Assembly: GCA_017468385.1 (NCBI GenBank)
Contig: JAFUIQ010000035.1
Span: 1-64,000 of the forward strand
Direction: 5' to 3'
DNA length: 64,000 nt
Origin: Clostridia bacterium
Lineage (GTDB): Bacteria > Bacillota > Clostridia > Oscillospirales > CAG-272
Shown: positions 43,939 to 52,527 of the stretch, piece by piece
How the letters are laid out: each line of letters starts with the position of its first letter
Position numbering within the stretch: the stretch's first letter is position 1
Made by a program: the position numbers and the translations under genes
Notes under the pieces: generated by a model
Seen by the model: only the letters and a program-made list of their open reading frames with translations
Database searches by the model: none
Told to the model about the DNA's origin: nothing

Positions 43939-46428
43939 ATGTTGGATAAGAACAATCTGAACACACCCCATCCTCTGGAATTTCCGGAGCAGAAAATCAT
44001 AGATGTGGATATGGAGCGGGAAGTACGGAAATCCTTTATTGAGTACTCCATGTCCGTTATCGTATCCCGTGCGCTGCCCGATGTGCGGGACGGTATGAAG
44101 CCGGGCCAGCGGCGCATTCTCTACGCCATGTACGAGGATAAGCTGACCCACGATCACGCCTTCCGTAAATCCGCTACCACCGTCGGTAACGTGCTGGGTC
44201 GGTATCATCCCCACGGTGATGCCGCCGTGTACGGCACCATGGTCCGTATGGCACAGCCCTTCTCCCTCCGCTATCCCCTGGTGGAAGGCCAGGGTAACTT
44301 CGGCAACATCGACGGCGACGGCGCCGCCGCATACCGTTATACCGAGGCGAGAATGTCCCGCCTGGCCGACGAAATGATGCGGGATATCGAGAAGAATGTG
44401 GTCAACTGGAACCGCAACTTCGATAATACAAGAGATGAGCCGGCCGTGCTCCCCTCCCGTTTCCCCAATCTGTTGGTGAACGGTACGGTGGGTATCGCTG
44501 TCGGTATGGCCACCAACATCCCCCCGCACAATCTCCGTGAGGTGATTGACGGCACCATCTATCTGATGGAGAATCCGGATTGCACGATCCCCGATCTGAT
44601 GCAGTATATCAAGGGCCCGGATTTCCCCACCGCCGCCACCATCCACGGCACCGCCGGCATCTATGAGGCCTACATGACCGGCCACGGCCGGCTGATGGTC
44701 CGCGCCAAGGCGGAGGTGCAGGAGGAAAAGCACCGGATCATCATCACGGAAATTCCTTATCAGGTAAACAAATCCATGCTGGTGGCCGCCATGGCCGACC
44801 AGGTAAAGAACAAGCGCATCGAGGGCATCACGGACATCCGGGACGAATCCGGCCGGGCCGGCATGAAGATCGTCATCGAGTACCGCCGGGATGCCAACGG
44901 CACCCTGATTCTGAATCAGCTGTACAAGTACACCCAGCTGCAGGACACCTGCGCCATCAATATGCTGTCTCTGGTGCGGGGCGAGCCGAAGATCCTCAAT
45001 CTGAAGCAGATGCTGACGGAGTACATCCACTTCCAGGAGGAAGTGATCACCCGCCGCGTCAAGTTTGATTTGGACAAGGCGCTGAGAGAGGCCCACATCT
45101 ATGAGGGCTACAAGATCGCCGTGGACAACATCGATGAGGTGATCTCCATCATCCGCGCCTCCGCCGACGTGAACGACGCGAAGATCAATCTGCAGAATCG
45201 CTTTGCGCTGTCCGAGGAGCAGTCCGCCGCCATCGTGGCCATGACCCTGGGCCGTCTGTCCGGCATGGAACGGCAGAAGATCGAGGCCCGTCTGGCCGAT
45301 TTGTACAAGAGCATTGAGGAATTGCGCTCCATTCTGGCCGACGAGAGCAAGATCCAGCAGATCATCAAGGATGAGATGCTGGAAATCCGGGATCGCTACG
45401 GTGACGACCGTCTGACTGCCATCGAGGAAGCGGCGGACGATATCGTCTACGAGGATCTGATCGAGCGCCAGGACTGCGTGGTCACTCTGACCCGGGGCGG
45501 CTACATCAAGCGTCTGCCCGCCGATACCTACACCGCCCAGAACCGGGGCGGCAAGGGCATCATCGGCATGACTACCAAGGAGGACGACTTCATCGAGAAG
45601 ATCGCCGTGGTCCACAGCCACGCCACCTTGCTCATGTTTACCAATCTGGGACGGGTGTACGCCCGCAAGTCGTATCTGATCCCCGAGGCGGGACGGACCG
45701 CCAAGGGTACCCATATCGTCAATCTTCTGGACTTCGAGCCGGGTGAGTGCGTGACCGCCATGATCACCGTGGATGATGATTTCAGCGAAGAGAAGAATCT
45801 CATCATGGTGACAAAGGGCGGCGTCATCAAGCGCACCAATCTGGGTGAGTACCGTCCCACCCGCAAGGGCGGCAAGATCGCGCTCACGCTGGAAGAGGGC
45901 GACGAATTGATCTTCGTGGCCTGCACCGAGGGCGATTCCGATGTGATCATCGCTACCCGTCAGGGCCAGGCGGCCCGCTTTGCGGAAAGTCGCGTCCGCG
46001 TGATGGGACGCACCGCCGGCGGTGTGATCGGTGTCCGTTTGTCCGGAGACGATTATGTGGTGGGCGCGGCCGTTCTGTACCGCGATGATGCGTGGAACGA
46101 TGCGCACAAGCTGATGACCATCACGGAAAACGGCTTCGGCAAGCGGATGGATCCTCGCTCCTTTGAGCCCAAGGGACGCGCCATCCACGGCGTAACCTGT
46201 CACAATCTGTCGGAGAAGACCGGCGATCTGACCGGCATTGCCGTGGTAACGGAGACGGATGACGTGATGATGATCACCTCCTCCGGCACCGTGATCCGCA
46301 CGCCCGTATGCGGCATCCCCGCCTACGGAAGAACCGCCGGCGGCGTCATCGTGATGCGCCTCAGCGAGGGAGACAAGATCTGCAACTTCGCCCTCGCCGC
46401 ACAGAAAGAGGATGAGGAAGAGGCGTGA
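43939..46428 (+). CDS. gyrA: DNA gyrase subunit A
   Basis: GyrA cuts and rejoins DNA through its active-site Tyr, Tyr134 in [10 protein letters not shown]. The 829-residue protein has the winged-helix/tower domain, coiled coil, and a six-bladed beta-pinwheel C-terminus with the GyrA box QNRGGKG. In the quinolone-contact helix it reads [10 protein letters not shown], so the residues corresponding to E. coli Ser83 and Asp87 are Ala95 and Gly99. AAAGGAG precedes the start. It ends the plus-strand replication gene cluster. Confidence 0.97.
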   Translation: MLDKNNLNTPHPLEFPEQKIIDVDMEREVRKSFIEYSMSVIVSRALPDVRDGMKPGQRRILYAMYEDKLTHDHAFRKSATTVGNVLGRYHPHGDAAVYGTMVRMAQPFSLRYPLVEGQGNFGNIDGDGAAAYRYTEARMSRLADEMMRDIEKNVVNWNRNFDNTRDEPAVLPSRFPNLLVNGTVGIAVGMATNIPPHNLREVIDGTIYLMENPDCTIPDLMQYIKGPDFPTAATIHGTAGIYEAYMTGHGRLMVRAKAEVQEEKHRIIITEIPYQVNKSMLVAAMADQVKNKRIEGITDIRDESGRAGMKIVIEYRRDANGTLILNQLYKYTQLQDTCAINMLSLVRGEPKILNLKQMLTEYIHFQEEVITRRVKFDLDKALREAHIYEGYKIAVDNIDEVISIIRASADVNDAKINLQNRFALSEEQSAAIVAMTLGRLSGMERQKIEARLADLYKSIEELRSILADESKIQQIIKDEMLEIRDRYGDDRLTAIEEAADDIVYEDLIERQDCVVTLTRGGYIKRLPADTYTAQNRGGKGIIGMTTKEDDFIEKIAVVHSHATLLMFTNLGRVYARKSYLIPEAGRTAKGTHIVNLLDFEPGECVTAMITVDDDFSEEKNLIMVTKGGVIKRTNLGEYRPTRKGGKIALTLEEGDELIFVACTEGDSDVIIATRQGQAARFAESRVRVMGRTAGGVIGVRLSGDDYVVGAAVLYRDDAWNDAHKLMTITENGFGKRMDPRSFEPKGRAIHGVTCHNLSEKTGDLTGIAVVTETDDVMMITSSGTVIRTPVCGIPAYGRTAGGVIVMRLSEGDKICNFALAAQKEDEEEA

Positions 46429-46527
46429 GGAGAATACGGTCGCTTTAGGCGAGTTCGTGATACGAACTCGGAAAAGCTCCGCAAAAACCTTAAAAAAATA
46501 AATCATAATCCCCTCTAACTTTGGCGA

Positions 46528-46611
46528 GAGCCAAGGAGATGGGTGGGGGAGTCCCTTGGGACGGGGGAGGGTAAGAAACTTCGGCGTTTGAGATGGTTCT
46601 TACCCTCCCCC
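46528..46611 (+). repeat. R3 conserved-loop hairpin, copy 3
   Basis: AGAGCCAAGGAGATGGG is followed by G-rich sequence and a 15-bp perfect stem (46563-46577 with 46597-46611). The 19-nt loop ACTTCGGCGTTTGAGATGG (46578-46596) is the same as in copies 1 and 2, with an unrelated stem. A TTTTGTTAAT box follows, as after copy 2, and the lipoprotein gene starts 55 bases downstream. Confidence 0.8.
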
Positions 46612-46665
46612 TAATGAATCAAAAACGTAATTTTGTTAATATAACATCCAGAAGGAGAATATACT

Positions 46666-47265
46666 ATGAAACGGATAACTGCCATTCTGCTCACGGCGGT
46701 GCTGCTTCTCACCCTCGCATCTTGCGGCGGCAGCGGCATGAGTGAGGACGAAATCCGCCATATCTATCGCGATCTCATCGAGGCATCCTATGTGCTCAAC
46801 GATGTGTATTACGGCGACGGCCTGCCGTTTGCGGAGGATCCCGAAACCATGGCATCCCTGGCGGGCACATCCTCCCGTTTCAGCTATATGCCCGTGGACA
46901 AGAGCGCTCCCTATCAGTCTGAGGCGGAAATCCGTGAGGCCACCGAGGCCGTGTTCACAAAAACCATGTGCGATCACCTCTTCACCCTGGCGTTCGAGGG
47001 CATGAGCACCGATTCCGAGGAAACCGTTGCCTTCGCCCGCTATATCGAGCAGAACGAAATCCTCACCGTGCGGATCGATCTGGCCGAGGAAGCATTGCCC
47101 CTGGGCCGTGTATACGATTTCGATTCCATGGATATACTGATAGAGGACAAAAACCGCATCGTCGCATCCTTTGCCACCGAAATGGATGGGGAAACGTCGG
47201 TGAATGTCAAAATCACTCTGACGAAAACCGAAAACGGTTGGCGGCTGGATTCACCTACCTATTGA
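46666..47265 (+). CDS. Lipoprotein of unknown function
   Basis: The 199-residue product has a lipoprotein signal peptide with the lipobox LASC at about residue 20. The mature domain is acidic and alpha/beta in pattern, ending in an NTF2/lumazine-like tail phrase (VNVKITLTKTENGWRLDSPTY, about the last 21 residues, not a diagnostic motif). No family is recognised. GAAGGAG precedes the start. The DUF1292 promoter overlaps its stop codon. Confidence 0.75.
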   Translation: MKRITAILLTAVLLLTLASCGGSGMSEDEIRHIYRDLIEASYVLNDVYYGDGLPFAEDPETMASLAGTSSRFSYMPVDKSAPYQSEAEIREATEAVFTKTMCDHLFTLAFEGMSTDSEETVAFARYIEQNEILTVRIDLAEEALPLGRVYDFDSMDILIEDKNRIVASFATEMDGETSVNVKITLTKTENGWRLDSPTY

Positions 47266-47290
47266 CAAACGGCCCCAAATTGTGTACAAT
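47262..47290 (+). promoter_or_regulatory. Promoter of the DUF1292 gene
   Basis: TTGACA (47262-47267) and TACAAT (47285-47290) are 17 nt apart. The -35 overlaps the lipoprotein stop codon. Confidence 0.8.
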
Positions 47291-47323
47291 GGTATCAATA
47301 AAATGACATTTGCGGAGGCTATT

Positions 47324-47632
47324 ATGGCAGACGAGAAGAACATGATTCCCGAGACGGAAATGGAAGAGATCGAATACTACACCCTGACCGACGAGGACGG
47401 CAACGAAAGCCAGTTCGAGCTGATCGGTGAGGCAGAGATCGACGGCGTTACCTACTACGCACTGACCGAGCTGGATGAAGAAGGCAATCAGATCAGCGAC
47501 GAGTACGTGGTGCTCCGTCTGGAGAGCGAAGGCGATGAGGATGTCCTCGTTTCCATCGACGACGACGATGAGTTTGAGAAGGTAGCGGACTACTTCGACG
47601 ACGAATTCTCCGATATCGACTACGACAAATAA
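47324..47632 (+). CDS. DUF1292 (YrzB-like) acidic protein
   Basis: The 102-residue protein is very acidic, and its pattern (YTLTDEDGNESQFELIGEAEIDGVTYYAL split over residues 18-46, then EYVVLRLE) is that of DUF1292, a small family conserved in Firmicutes without a known role. ATG 47324 follows GCGGAGG; the longer upstream frame lacks a ribosome binding site. It is just upstream of a probable 6S RNA. Confidence 0.9.
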   Translation: MADEKNMIPETEMEEIEYYTLTDEDGNESQFELIGEAEIDGVTYYALTELDEEGNQISDEYVVLRLESEGDEDVLVSIDDDDEFEKVADYFDDEFSDIDYDK

Positions 47633-47637
47633 ACATG

Positions 47638-47822
47638 TTTGTCAGCCTGCGGTGTTGGTGATGGGCGGGTTCATGGACCCACAGATATTGATTGGAGCCC
47701 GGAACTTCTTTTGCTGGGATGCAGACCTCCTGCGCTATCGCTCCTTTGACCGATAGTGCGGACGTTGGGAGCACAAAACAAAAGAGAGGGCACCACCTTG
47801 CGAGAGCAGGGTTTCTATCTTC
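47638..47822 (+). ncRNA. ssrS: Probable 6S RNA
   Basis: A 185-nt non-coding stretch can fold as one long irregular hairpin. The closing stem is CCTGC (47646-47650) with GCAGG (47806-47810), supported by GGTG with CACC. The 5' strand reads CCTGCGGTGTT, like the 5' strand of Firmicute 6S RNAs as I remember it, and the apical part is a 10-bp stem TGCGCTATCG/CGATAGTGCG. Size and shape fit 6S RNA, which binds sigma-70 RNA polymerase. No own promoter is clear, so processing from the DUF1292 transcript is possible. Identification is from memory of the consensus. Confidence 0.5.
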
Positions 47823-47857
47823 CTGTTCACACGGCACAGCGGGTTTTATATGAAAAT

Positions 47858-47890
47858 AAACGGCTATCGCGCAAGCGACAGCCGTTTTTT
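47858..47890 (+). terminator. Terminator after DUF1292/6S RNA region
   Basis: AACGGCT-a-TCGC pairs with GCGA-c-AGCCGTT around a GCAA loop, followed by TTTTTT. Confidence 0.9.
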
Positions 47891-47913
47891 GTGTTGTGTG
47901 TGGACGGAAATAT

Positions 47914-48543
47914 AAAAGGGGAGGTCGCTCCGTAGAATGATCAAAGGGGGGACCGCTCCCCGCAGATCCCCCCCGAGTTGGAGATTATACAAATATTTTC
48001 GCAGGAAGATCAAAAGGGGGACCGCTCCCCGCAGATCCCCCCTTTGCATCCCCCCATGGGCTTAGGGGAGCTCCCCCAAGGCCCCCCGGAACGAGATTTA
48101 TCTAAATGGGTAAGATATCAAAAACGCCGACGTTTTTGAATGCGCATCGGAGATGCGCAGTGGAAAGACCAAATTGTATGATAGACGAAGGTATATCTAT
48201 CGCCAACTACATCCAACGTACAGTTCCGTTATCTAAAAATAAACCGCTTCTCCTACCCCACATAAAAAATGCCGCATTCGCGGCATCATGAAAGAAAAGT
48301 TAGGAGTAATACTCACCACTCCGACTGACGGAAGGGAACGAGGAAGTTAGTTTACGGGACGTATTGGGCGCCGTCCCCTACGATTTTGTCTATCCCTCGC
48401 ACTCCTTGGAGTGCGTTCAAAAAACGAACGCGTCTATGCTGGCTTTCCCATATCGCTTTTCGTTGATCTGGGGGTCTCGGGGATCGCCCCGAGCCCATGG
48501 GAGGTTGTAAAGGGGGGACCTGCGGGGAGCGGTCCCCCCTTTG
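47914..48543 (-). repeat. R1 composite palindromic element, copy D
   Basis: Same orientation as copy C. Both ends have GGGGGGACC-type hairpins and GGGGGTCTCGGGG/CCCCGAGCCC blocks in inverted orientation. Core boxes are present: GCGCATCGGAGATGCGC, GAAGGTATATCTATC, GTTCCGTTATC, GCCGCATTCGCGGC, CGACTGACGG. It carries the GTAGGGGACG-type module (48357-48390) as in copy A. At the left end the terminal hairpin unit is present two to three times, with half of the GAGTTGGAGA mini-hairpin (47975-47987) trapped between units. It fills the gap before cinA. Confidence 0.8.
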
Positions 48544-48616
48544 GTTCTTCTTCAAAACATTTTTAGGATCCTCTTCAACATGCACCCCCGCCCCCAACAA
48601 AAAGCACCGCCGAATG

Positions 48617-48716
48617 TTATCCTTCCAGGTTAAACTGCTCCATAAATTCCTTTTTCAGCCGGATGGTGTCCGGGATGTCATATACCGAATCATTTTCGGT
48701 AATTTTTCCCCTCCTT
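48617..48716 (-). other. Open reading remnant overlapping the cinA 3' end
   Basis: In the frame one base off from cinA, beginning at its G4A5 run, the minus strand reads ITENDSVYDIPDTIRLKKEF followed by MEQFNLEG and a stop at 48617-48619. The composition looks like real protein, but there is no start codon or ribosome binding site. It may be a former cinA C-terminal extension lost by frameshift or the tail of a decayed neighbour. Confidence 0.25.
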
Positions 48717-49982
48717 CTCTCCCCCCCGCACCTTTCCCAGCACCATCCGCATGGCGTGGGATGCGGCCTGGCGGCGGATCTTCTCCCTGGACGCCCGGGG
48801 ATTGAAATGCACCGTCACGGATGTGGGCTCCTCATCCCGGATGCACAGCCCGAAGCACACCGTGCCCACGGGCCGGTCTTCCGTGCCGCCGCCGGGACCG
48901 GCAATGCCCGTCACCGAAACGGCGATATCCGCGTCGGTCATCCGGAGCGCGCCCTTCGCCATCTCCCGGGCCGTTTCCTCGGACACCGCGTCGTAGGTGG
49001 AAAGCGTTTCCTCCCTCACGCCCAATGCCCGCATTTTCGTTTCGTTGGTGTATGTCACCATGGATCCCGAGAACACCTCCGACGCCCCGCTGACCGCCGT
49101 GATCCGATTGCCGATCATGCCGCCGGTGCAGCTTTCCGCCGCTGCCATCCGCCATCCTTTTTTCTGCAATGCGCCGATCAGCGCATGGGCAGCCGCGTCG
49201 GACGCGGCCTCGGGGGTATCCGTCTCCGCGTAGAGATAGTCCCTCATGCCGTAGGAAAGCACGGTTTCCTTCATCTCGCGGCACATCCGCTCGGCTTCGG
49301 CCCGGGATTCCGCCCGGGCGGTGATGCGGATGCGCACCTCATCCTCCCCGGCATAGGGAGCCACGGTGGGATTTTCCGATTGCTCCATCAGGGGACGAAG
49401 GATCTGCTCCGCCGCGCTTTCGCCAATCTCCGTCAGGTGGAGATTCAGAGAGTACATCACCCCGTCGGGGGAGAGATAGGGAACCACGGAATTCTCAAAC
49501 ATGGGAATCAATTCCGAGGGCGGGCCGGGGAGAAGGATCGCGGTCTTTCCGTCCCGGCGGATGGCCACGCCGGGGGCGGTGCCCCGGTCGTTTTGGAACA
49601 CGGTGCCCCCCTCGAAGGTAAGGCACTGCTTATAGTTATTCTCCGTCATGGTTCTGCCCGCGGCGGCAAAATAGGCCTGCATCCGAGTGAGGGATTCCGC
49701 GTCCTCCATGAGATCCACGCCGAAATACCGGGCGGTGATCTCCTTGGTGATGTCGTCGCAGGTGGGGCCCAGTCCCCCCGTGAGGATCACGGTGTCGGAG
49801 CGGGAGAATGCCTCATCGATGGCGGTAAGCAGCCGATCGGCGTTGTCTCCCACCACGCTCTGGCGGTAGACGGGGATGCCCATCTCCGACAGGCGGCGGG
49901 CCAGATAGGCGGCGTCGGTATTGACGATATCGCCCAGGAGCAATTCCGTGCCGACGGACAAAATTTCAACGGAGTGATTCAT
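48690..49982 (-). CDS. cinA: CinA family nicotinamide mononucleotide deamidase
   Basis: The 430-residue protein has the N-terminal MoCF-like domain (SVGTELLLGDIVNTDAAYLA near residue 8, ILTGGLGPTCDDITKE near 65, LLPGPPSEL near 150) and the C-terminal PncC domain (AAAESCTGGMIGNRIT near 284, VTGIAGPGGGTEDRPVGTV near 375). CinA proteins act in pyridine-nucleotide recycling and some are competence-linked. The start at 49982 follows GAGGT; a longer upstream frame lacks family sequence. The last dozen residues are Gly/Lys-rich and may result from a frameshift. Confidence 0.92.
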   Translation of the reverse strand: MNHSVEILSVGTELLLGDIVNTDAAYLARRLSEMGIPVYRQSVVGDNADRLLTAIDEAFSRSDTVILTGGLGPTCDDITKEITARYFGVDLMEDAESLTRMQAYFAAAGRTMTENNYKQCLTFEGGTVFQNDRGTAPGVAIRRDGKTAILLPGPPSELIPMFENSVVPYLSPDGVMYSLNLHLTEIGESAAEQILRPLMEQSENPTVAPYAGEDEVRIRITARAESRAEAERMCREMKETVLSYGMRDYLYAETDTPEAASDAAAHALIGALQKKGWRMAAAESCTGGMIGNRITAVSGASEVFSGSMVTYTNETKMRALGVREETLSTYDAVSEETAREMAKGALRMTDADIAVSVTGIAGPGGGTEDRPVGTVCFGLCIRDEEPTSVTVHFNPRASREKIRRQAASHAMRMVLGKVRGGEKEGKNYRK

Positions 49983-50040
49983 ATTCGTACCTCGAACATT
50001 TATGGAATGGGTATACGGTCGGGCGAATCCGCCCACTCGT

Positions 50041-50070
50041 ATTCTATCATCGAAGGGGGGATTTTGTCAA
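50041..50070 (-). promoter_or_regulatory. cinA promoter
   Basis: On the minus strand TTGACA (50070-50065) and TAGAAT (50046-50041) are 18 nt apart, about 59 bases before the cinA start. Confidence 0.7.
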
Positions 50071-50079
50071 GGGAATCCC

Positions 50080-50108
50080 TTGCGGGACGGGGCAATGTGG
50101 GGTATAAT
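50080..50108 (+). promoter_or_regulatory. Promoter of the TraX-like gene
   Basis: TTGCGG (50080-50085) and TATAAT (50103-50108) are 17 nt apart. It is divergent from the cinA promoter, with only 9 bases between the two -35 boxes. Confidence 0.65.
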
Positions 50109-50128
50109 AGAGGGAGGGGGGAAGGACG

Positions 50129-50173
50129 ACGCAGACCCTTTTTCGAAAAAGGGTCCGCACCCCCAAAAACCTT
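50129..50173 (-). repeat. R2 terminal module only (minus orientation)
   Basis: CGCAGACCCTTTTT-cg-AAAAAGGGTCCGCACCCCC followed by AAAAACC is the terminal hairpin of R2 without the other modules. It lies in the leader of the TraX-like gene. Confidence 0.75.
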
Positions 50174-50205
50174 TATAAATAAAACTCCACCACAAAGGAG
50201 ATCGT

Positions 50206-50892
50206 ATGTCCGCCTGTATTCTGAAACTCATCGCCGCGCTGACCATGCTCATCGATCACGCAGGGATGATTCTCTTTCCCGATAAGATGTGGATGCGCGC
50301 CGTGGGGCGGCTGGCCTTTCCCATCTTCGCCTACTTCATCGGGGAGGGATTTCTTTACACCCGCAATCGGATGCGGTATTTTTGGCGGATCTTTCTTCTG
50401 GGCGCGGCCTGCCAGATCGTGTACGCCCTGGCGGGATATCCTTTGGAATGGGGAATACTGATTGCTTTTTCTATCTCGGTGTGCCTGATGGCCCTGCTGG
50501 AGCGGGCTCAAAAGTACTTCCGGGAGGAAAAAACAGAGGGCGCCGCGTGGCTGATCGCGTTCACGATGGCGGTGTGCTGTGTGGCATTCTTATGCCATCA
50601 CATGGTGGTGGATTACGGATTCTTCGGCATCCTTCTGCCCGTGTGGATGGTCCCCTTCCGGGAGAAACATCAGCGGCTGGCGGCCTTTTCATTCGGACTC
50701 GGTGCGGTGTGTATCTATTATTCCTACCCCTCCTTTGCAAATATTCAGAATCTGTGCCTGCTTTCTCTGCCGCTTTTGCTGCTTTATAACGGAAAGCCGG
50801 GCAAATTCCGCATGAAATGGTTTTTCTATATTTTCTACCCCGCCCATCTGGCCATTCTGTGGGCCATTCGTTGGGTAGTGACACAGCTGTGA
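50206..50892 (+). CDS. TraX family membrane protein
   Basis: The 228-residue protein has about seven membrane segments and the TraX pattern: KLIAALTMLIDHAGMILFPD at the start, RAVGRLAFPIFAYFIGEGF near residue 31, and the C-terminal FYIFYPAHLAILW. TraX acetylates pilin in F-type plasmids, but chromosomal Firmicute members are probably acyltransferases acting on other surface molecules. No conjugation genes are nearby. AAAGGAG precedes the start. Confidence 0.88.
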   Translation: MSACILKLIAALTMLIDHAGMILFPDKMWMRAVGRLAFPIFAYFIGEGFLYTRNRMRYFWRIFLLGAACQIVYALAGYPLEWGILIAFSISVCLMALLERAQKYFREEKTEGAAWLIAFTMAVCCVAFLCHHMVVDYGFFGILLPVWMVPFREKHQRLAAFSFGLGAVCIYYSYPSFANIQNLCLLSLPLLLLYNGKPGKFRMKWFFYIFYPAHLAILWAIRWVVTQL

Positions 50893-50955
50893 GGGAAAAG
50901 GGCGGAGTTTTCTCCATCTTTTCCCCGGTTGTCCCCCACTTTTGTGATTTTTTTG

Positions 50956-50984
50956 TTGTAATCCCCACGCGCTTGTGTTATAAT
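50956..50984 (+). promoter_or_regulatory. asnS promoter
   Basis: TTGTAA (50956-50961) and TATAAT (50979-50984) are 17 nt apart, about 70 bases before the start codon. No T-box specifier or antiterminator motif is seen in the leader. Confidence 0.8.
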
Positions 50985-51053
50985 AATGGATAATGGAAGT
51001 TTTTCCTGAAATTTACGGCGATATATTCGCCATCTATACACGCGAGGTCAATT

Positions 51054-52445
51054 ATGGATCTGATCAACATTCGGCAGTTGCTGCGCGAAAGCGACAAATT
51101 TGACGGGCAGGAAATCACCGTCGGCGGTTGGGTAAAGAACAACCGTGCCTCCAAAAACTTCGGATTTCTCGTCATCAGCGACGGTACGTTCTTTGAGCCT
51201 CTGCAGATCGTTTACTCCGAAGATCTGCCCAATTTCGCGGAATTGTCCAAGTTGAACGTGGGCACCGCCGTGATCGTCCGCGGTAAGATCGTCCTCACCC
51301 CCGATGCCAAGCAGAAATTGGAAATGCAGGCCATCGAGGCCACGGTAGAGGGCCCCTCTACCCCCGATTACCCCCTTCAGAAGAAGCGTCACTCCGCAGA
51401 ATTCCTGCGTACCATCACCCATCTCCGCCCGAGAACCAATCTGTTCCAGGCGGTATTCCGCATCCGCTCCCTGGCGGCGCACGCCATCCATCAGTTCTTC
51501 CAGGATCGGGATTTCGTGTACGTGCACACCCCGCTGATCACGGGAAGCGACTGCGAGGGCGCCGGCGAGATGTTCCAGGTAACCACCATGGATCCCGCCG
51601 ATCTGCCCAAGACGGACAAGGGCGAGATCGACTACACCCAGGATTTCTTCGGCAAAAAGACGTCCCTGACCGTGTCCGGCCAGCTGAACGGCGAAACCTT
51701 TGCCATGGCGTTCAAGAATATCTATACCTTTGGCCCCACCTTCCGTGCGGAGAATTCCAACACCACCCGCCACGCCGCGGAGTTCTGGATGATCGAGCCG
51801 GAGATCGCCTTTGCGGATCTGACGGACGACATGGAACTGGCTGAGGATATGATCAAGTACATCATCACCTACGTGCTGGAGAAGGCACCGGAGGAGATGG
51901 CGTTTTTGAATCAGTTTGTGGATACCGGCCTGCTGGAGCGACTGAACCACGTGGTCAACAGCGATTTCGGCCGCGTGACGTACACCGAGGCCATCGAGCT
52001 TCTGGAGAAGCACAACGACGAGTTCGATTACAAGGTATACTGGGGATGCGATCTGCAGACCGAGCACGAAAGATATCTGACGGAGCAGATCTTCCGTCGT
52101 CCCGTATTCGTAACGGATTATCCGAAGGAGATCAAGGCCTTCTACATGAAACTGAATCCCGACGGAAAGACCGTGGCCGCCATGGACTGCCTGGTGCCCG
52201 GCATCGGCGAGATCATCGGCGGATCCCAGCGTGAGGACGATTTCGACAAGCTGTCCGCCCGCATGGACGAGTTGGGCCTGGCCAAGGAGGATTACGGATT
52301 CTATCTGGATCTGCGCAAATACGGCTCCGCCCGCCACGCAGGCTTCGGTCTGGGCTTTGAGAGATGCGTTATGTATCTGACCGGTGTGTCCAACATCCGC
52401 GACGTACTTCCTTTCCCGCGCACCGTCGGCACCTGCGAGTTGTAA
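51054..52445 (+). CDS. asnS: Asparaginyl-tRNA synthetase
   Basis: AsnS charges tRNA-Asn with asparagine. The 463-residue class II enzyme has the N-terminal OB-fold anticodon-binding domain (residues 15-105, [20 protein letters not shown] region), motif 2 with [20 protein letters not shown] (split around residue 230), and motif 3 [15 protein letters not shown] near 430. The ending [10 protein letters not shown] is typical of AsnS rather than AspS. GCGAGGT precedes the start. A terminator follows directly. Confidence 0.96.
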   Translation: MDLINIRQLLRESDKFDGQEITVGGWVKNNRASKNFGFLVISDGTFFEPLQIVYSEDLPNFAELSKLNVGTAVIVRGKIVLTPDAKQKLEMQAIEATVEGPSTPDYPLQKKRHSAEFLRTITHLRPRTNLFQAVFRIRSLAAHAIHQFFQDRDFVYVHTPLITGSDCEGAGEMFQVTTMDPADLPKTDKGEIDYTQDFFGKKTSLTVSGQLNGETFAMAFKNIYTFGPTFRAENSNTTRHAAEFWMIEPEIAFADLTDDMELAEDMIKYIITYVLEKAPEEMAFLNQFVDTGLLERLNHVVNSDFGRVTYTEAIELLEKHNDEFDYKVYWGCDLQTEHERYLTEQIFRRPVFVTDYPKEIKAFYMKLNPDGKTVAAMDCLVPGIGEIIGGSQREDDFDKLSARMDELGLAKEDYGFYLDLRKYGSARHAGFGLGFERCVMYLTGVSNIRDVLPFPRTVGTCEL

Positions 52446-52456
52446 TAATGGGATAC

Positions 52457-52494
52457 AAAAGGGTGCTGCCCCCGGCAGTACCCTTTGTTTTGTA
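52457..52494 (+). terminator. asnS terminator
   Basis: AAAGGG-tg-CTGCC pairs with GGCAG-ta-CCCTTT, followed by GTTTTGT. Confidence 0.8.
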
Positions 52495-52527
52495 CACTTT
52501 CCTTTGCAACGAAACTTAAACCGCCAG

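Noticed and set aside
43897..46506. An 869-codon frame antisense to gyrA
   Set aside because: gyrA is certain; the antisense frame has no ribosome binding site and is a codon-bias shadow.
50206..50892. TraX-type gene as evidence for a conjugative element
   Set aside because: Chromosomal TraX-family genes are common in Firmicutes without conjugation, and no relaxase, type IV secretion or integrase gene is in the window.
51000..51053. A T-box leader was sought before asnS
   Set aside because: The leader is only about 60 nt, with no antiterminator TGGNACCGCG-type motif and no terminator before the start.
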